Assembly: GCA_946406195.1 (NCBI GenBank)
Contig: CAMJJT010000008.1
Location: forward strand, 1-64,000
Direction: 5' to 3'
Length of the DNA: 64,000 nt
From: an uncultured Bacteroidales bacterium
GTDB taxonomy: Bacteria; Bacteroidota; Bacteroidia; Bacteroidales; Paludibacteraceae
The position numbers and the translations under genes were made by a program. Numbering within the stretch: position 1 is the stretch's first letter; the number at the start of each line of letters is the position of its first letter. Below, piece after piece: positions 60,610 to 64,000 of the stretch. A model generated the notes under the pieces. That model searched no databases. It worked only from the letters and a program-made list of their open reading frames with translations, and had not been told where the DNA came from.

Positions 60610-63600
60610 ATGATTTCCCAATCTACTATTGAAGCAGTGCGCGCGCAAGTGTCTGTGCGCGAAATTATAAAGGAGTTTGCCGACATTCGCAAGGCAGGCT
60701 CTGATGATGTCTGTTGTTGCCCGTTGCACCAAGAAAAGACTCCATCGCTCCATATACGTGAAAGCCGTGGTTATTGGCACTGCTTTGGTTGTGGCGAAAG
60801 CGGCGACGCTATCGCCTTTATACGAAAGAAAATGGGCTACAATTTCCCGGATGCCGTTCGGTATCTGGCAGAGAAGTACCATATCAAAGTGGAAGAGGAT
60901 AAACAAGAGAGAACGCCGGAGGAGCAAGAGAACGATAAGAAGAGAGAAGCCATGTTCGCTGCATACGAGGTGATCCAAAAGCATTTTGTTTCTAACCTCT
61001 ATGCTGCGAATGACGAGTCCATACTGGCGCTCAACTATGCGAAGGAGCGATGGGGAGATGAGTTTGTCGCGTCGTGCGGTATTGGCTATGCTGTGACATC
61101 GAGCGAAGATTTCCTCAAGTTTGTCAAACTATCTGCCCTTAGCGTTGATGTATTACTGGAGATGGGTGTCTTGGGAAGAAAGGATGGGAAAGATCCTTAT
61201 GCTTTCTTCCGGGGGCGACTGATGATCCCTATTCGGGACAATTACGCTCGCATTATTGGTTACACCGCTCGTGCTCTTTCGGATAAGGAGCACGCCAAAT
61301 ATCTCAATACGAAGAATAACCTGCTCTATCAGAAAAGCTATTCTATTTTCGGTATCGATGTTGCCGCTTCTACCGGTGCGAAAGAAGATAAATTCTATCT
61401 GGTCGAGGGCGCGCCTGATGTGTTACGGCTGCAGTCTATTGAGGTATTGAATGCCGTTGCTTCATTGGGTTCAGACTGGACTGATCAGCAACTGAAGGCA
61501 CTCAAACGATATAGCCGTAACCTTTGCTTTATTCCGGATTACGACCCGCCAAAAGTCGGAGAAGAATATGGCACAGGCATACATAAGGTAATGAAATCCG
61601 GAAAGCAAGCCTTGAAGCTTGGCTTTCGTGTGTATGTTCGTGAGTTGCCACCCGGCGAGAAAGGAACTAAACAGGATCCTGATTCCTTTTGTAAAAACCC
61701 TGCACTATGGGGTAAGCTGACAGAGGAGGATTTCATTATATGGTATGCCAAGAAGCGCGAGAATGAAGATGGTGAGGTCACTATTGATACGATTGACGAG
61801 ATAGCGGATTTAGTTGCACTGCACGATGAAGCACACGAGCAGAACCGCTATATCGATCAACTTAACAAGATTATTCAGGGTCGTGGCACATGGAGTAAAG
61901 CCATTAAGAAAGCGCGCCAAAGAATGGTCGAGGAGCAGCTGCGCAAGCAGGGGCAATCGAACCAAGAGTTGCTGGAAAATTACGGCTTTCAACAGTTAGG
62001 CAATCATTATGCTTCTATGGGCTCGGATAACAAGATGGTTGAGTGGTCCAACTTCGTTTTGCACCCGCTCTTTCATATACGTGACGCGCAAAGCGCAGTA
62101 CGTATCTTTGAGATCGTCAACGATGCCGGGCGCCATGAGGTGATTGAACTCAAGCAGGAAGATCTTACGAGCCTGCAGAAATTCTGCCAGCGCATAGAGG
62201 GCTTGGGCAATTACCTGTGGAAAGCATCTTCAGCACGATTGATGCAGCTGAAAGCCTATCTATATGAAAAGACCGAGACAGCCACGCGCATCGACCAACT
62301 CGGTTGGCAAAGTGCCGGCTTTTTTGCCTTTGGTAATGGCATACACTACCAAGGCACATGGTATCCGGTGGATAAGTATGGCATTGTTCCATTACCGGAC
62401 CATGGGAACCAGTTCATTCCCGCCTTTTCTTGTTTCAAGAGAGCGGAAGATTACAAGTACCAGCGGAGCTTTGTACATAGTAATCTGAACGGCATCACAC
62501 TCAAAGAGTATGTCTCCAGAGTGATTGATGTCTTTGGCGACAATGGAAAAGTGGCGTTTGCCTTTCTCTTGGCTACCTTATTTCGCGATGTCATTGTGAC
62601 GAGGACGACCAACTTCCCCATCCTCAATATCTTTGGTCCGAAAGGAAGCGGTAAATCCACCTTTGCTTCTTTCTTCACCACCTTCTTTATCGCCGACTAT
62701 AAAGCGCCAAACCTTATGACGGCCACGTTAGCTTCACTGGCTGAATCTGTGGCGGAATGCTCCAATGCGCTCGTCCATTTGGATGAGTTCAAAAACTACA
62801 TAGATGGTGAGAAGCGCGAACTGCTCAAAGGTTTGTGGGATGGTGTCGGCAGAACCAGGATGAGTATGGATAAGGATCAGAAGCGCGAAATATCGGATGT
62901 CAAGTGCGGAGTGATTGTTACCGGTCAAGATATGGCAACCGCAGACGTGGCGCTTTTCTCACGTTTCATATTCCTGAACTATGCCAATACAGAGTTCTCT
63001 ACGGACGCCAAGAAACGTATCGATAAGCTGATGGAAGTTCGCAACTTAGGCTGCACGCATCTCACGTTGGAAATCCTCAGTCACAGACCGCAGTTTGAGC
63101 ATCGCTTTCGGCAAGCCTTCATCAATGCCTTTGACGATTTGAATGGGGCACTTCCTCCCACCGGTATAGAAGATCGTATCTTCCGCAACTGGGTGGTGCC
63201 ACTGGCTGCATTTGCTGTTATGCAGCCGTTGTTGGATCTGCCCTATACTTATGCTGATTTGCTGAGGATTTGCACCGAGGGAGTTATCTATCAGAATAAG
63301 CTCATTAAGAAGACCAATGAGATAGCCGTTTTCTGGTCTATCATTTCTTTCTTGAGCGACGATGGTACGCTGATTCAGGATGGCGACTACATGGTTGAAT
63401 ACGAAACCGGTCTCGATACGAAAGACAAAGGCGAATACGTATTCAGCCAACCTAAACGCGTATTGTACATCAAGCAGACGCGAGCCTTGACGCTCTACAC
63501 AATGTATGGCCATCAAATAGCCGAAACATTGTTGCCGCAGTCCTCGTTGGAGTACTATCTAATGAATAGCACGCCATATCTGGGTAAGAAAGTCAAGCGA

Positions 63601-63771
63601 TACGACACTACCGAGAATGGCGAAGTCGTTACTACTACCACGGAACATGCGGACGGCTCCAAGGGAAAGGCTAAGGTTTCAAAGACTACACAGTCCTTTT
63701 GTTTCGACTATGATAAACTCGTTGAGCAGTATGAACTCAACCTTATAGATGACGATCAAAGCCATGTGTAA
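60610..63771 (+). CDS. Primase-helicase of the mobile element
   Basis: A 1,053-residue fusion. N-terminal CHC2 zinc-finger domain (about 10-95: CPLHQEKTPSLHI...YWHCFGCGESGDAIAFI), a DnaG-like core, and a TOPRIM domain (about 255-345: FYLVEGAPDVLRL, AVASLGSDW, IPDYDPP). A linker region leads to an AAA-type helicase domain (about 660-800) with Walker A FGPKGSGKST and Walker B NALVHLDEF. Such proteins prime and unwind DNA at the origin of phages and integrative elements. It is the largest gene of the element and is under the operator-controlled early promoter. Confidence 0.92.
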   Translation: MISQSTIEAVRAQVSVREIIKEFADIRKAGSDDVCCCPLHQEKTPSLHIRESRGYWHCFGCGESGDAIAFIRKKMGYNFPDAVRYLAEKYHIKVEEDKQERTPEEQENDKKREAMFAAYEVIQKHFVSNLYAANDESILALNYAKERWGDEFVASCGIGYAVTSSEDFLKFVKLSALSVDVLLEMGVLGRKDGKDPYAFFRGRLMIPIRDNYARIIGYTARALSDKEHAKYLNTKNNLLYQKSYSIFGIDVAASTGAKEDKFYLVEGAPDVLRLQSIEVLNAVASLGSDWTDQQLKALKRYSRNLCFIPDYDPPKVGEEYGTGIHKVMKSGKQALKLGFRVYVRELPPGEKGTKQDPDSFCKNPALWGKLTEEDFIIWYAKKRENEDGEVTIDTIDEIADLVALHDEAHEQNRYIDQLNKIIQGRGTWSKAIKKARQRMVEEQLRKQGQSNQELLENYGFQQLGNHYASMGSDNKMVEWSNFVLHPLFHIRDAQSAVRIFEIVNDAGRHEVIELKQEDLTSLQKFCQRIEGLGNYLWKASSARLMQLKAYLYEKTETATRIDQLGWQSAGFFAFGNGIHYQGTWYPVDKYGIVPLPDHGNQFIPAFSCFKRAEDYKYQRSFVHSNLNGITLKEYVSRVIDVFGDNGKVAFAFLLATLFRDVIVTRTTNFPILNIFGPKGSGKSTFASFFTTFFIADYKAPNLMTATLASLAESVAECSNALVHLDEFKNYIDGEKRELLKGLWDGVGRTRMSMDKDQKREISDVKCGVIVTGQDMATADVALFSRFIFLNYANTEFSTDAKKRIDKLMEVRNLGCTHLTLEILSHRPQFEHRFRQAFINAFDDLNGALPPTGIEDRIFRNWVVPLAAFAVMQPLLDLPYTYADLLRICTEGVIYQNKLIKKTNEIAVFWSIISFLSDDGTLIQDGDYMVEYETGLDTKDKGEYVFSQPKRVLYIKQTRALTLYTMYGHQIAETLLPQSSLEYYLMNSTPYLGKKVKRYDTTENGEVVTTTTEHADGSKGKAKVSKTTQSFCFDYDKLVEQYELNLIDDDQSHV

Positions 63772-63799
63772 TCGTCGCAATGATATCATTGTTTATAGG

Positions 63800-63831
63800 T
63801 GCGCACTACCCTGTCTTATAGGGGGTGCGCA
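63800..63831 (+). terminator. Hairpin after the primase-helicase
   Basis: TGCGCAC (63800-63806) pairs with GTGCGCA (63825-63831), with an inner CCCT/AGGG, then ATTTAATTTAT. Confidence 0.65.
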
Positions 63832-64000
63832 TTTAATTTATAGACGTGAATTGCGAAATAGTTTGCGAAAATGCGTAAACAACGTAAACATTGTACACTT
63901 CGCACTATTTCAAATACTTAGAAGCTTTTATAGCATAAACATCTGTAAACATTTAATAACATTGTTTATAAGAGATAACTTAGTTAATTTAGATAGCCTT
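63832..64000. other. AT-rich repeat region, possible replication origin
   Basis: Contains TTGCGAAA twice (about 63851 and 63863), CGTAAAC twice and TGTAAAC once (about 63874-63950), CATTGTTTATA at 63960 (also at 63787), and an inverted pair GAAATAGT/ACTATTTC. Repeats next to a primase gene are common in element origins, but no origin is proven. Confidence 0.3.

Overview
The window reads as chromosome of a member of the order Bacteroidales, probably gut- or rumen-type. Nearly every clear promoter has the Bacteroidetes form TTG, about 20 bases, TAnnTTTG. Secreted proteins carry either a type IX secretion (T9SS) sorting domain or a shared short C-terminal tail, and families typical of the order are present (DUF4837, BspA-type leucine-rich repeats, EFR1 ferredoxin, DUF4143 ATPases). 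No rRNA gene, complete tRNA gene or CRISPR array was found. I cannot place it to genus.

Layout. 1-4.3 kb: the 3' end of a large LamG-type surface protein and an overlapping lipoprotein. 4.3-6.2 kb: a DUF4143 ATPase, a remnant of a secreted-protein tail, and a 48-residue small protein. 6.2-11.5 kb: a co-directional run of AI-2E family permease, membrane-anchored protein, Ig-like lipoprotein and PnuC-type transporter. 11.5-16 kb: DUF4837 lipoprotein, AraC regulator, glyA and pheS. 16-21 kb: an export operon behind pheS (TolC, HlyD, two ABC-2 permeases). 21-26 kb: a GH53 endo-galactanase and two related secreted proteins. 26-29 kb: the anaerobic ribonucleotide reductase pair nrdD-nrdG behind a leader that can fold into a three-way junction.

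29-43.7 kb holds an unusual surface locus: a 4081-residue repetitive T9SS cargo protein, the outer-membrane beta-barrel gene immediately upstream in the same transcript, and a formylglycine-generating-enzyme-like protein. 43.9-47.4 kb is an accessory cluster of small minus-strand genes (HNH-type protein, small lipoprotein, unknowns) behind a hairpin-rich leader. It is followed by a DUF1016 nuclease, a BspA-type protein and a second DUF4143 ATPase flanked by related 28-bp repeats. 53.7-58 kb: a two-gene secreted-protein operon with a Cthe_2159-like carbohydrate-binding protein, an AraC regulator and an EFR1 flavodoxin/ferredoxin.

58-64 kb is one side of an integrated mobile element: tyrosine recombinase, a tRNA T-arm-like fragment, an XRE-type regulator between two copies of a 14-bp palindrome, small early genes and a primase-helicase. 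One palindrome lies just downstream of the early promoter, so the regulator probably represses replication genes.

The signals I judge most worth following are the nrdD leader RNA, the paired operators of the mobile element, the short secreted-protein tail shared by six genes, the giant Cys-repeat protein with its barrel partner, and short-period degenerate repeats at gene junctions that also supply stop and non-ATG start codons.
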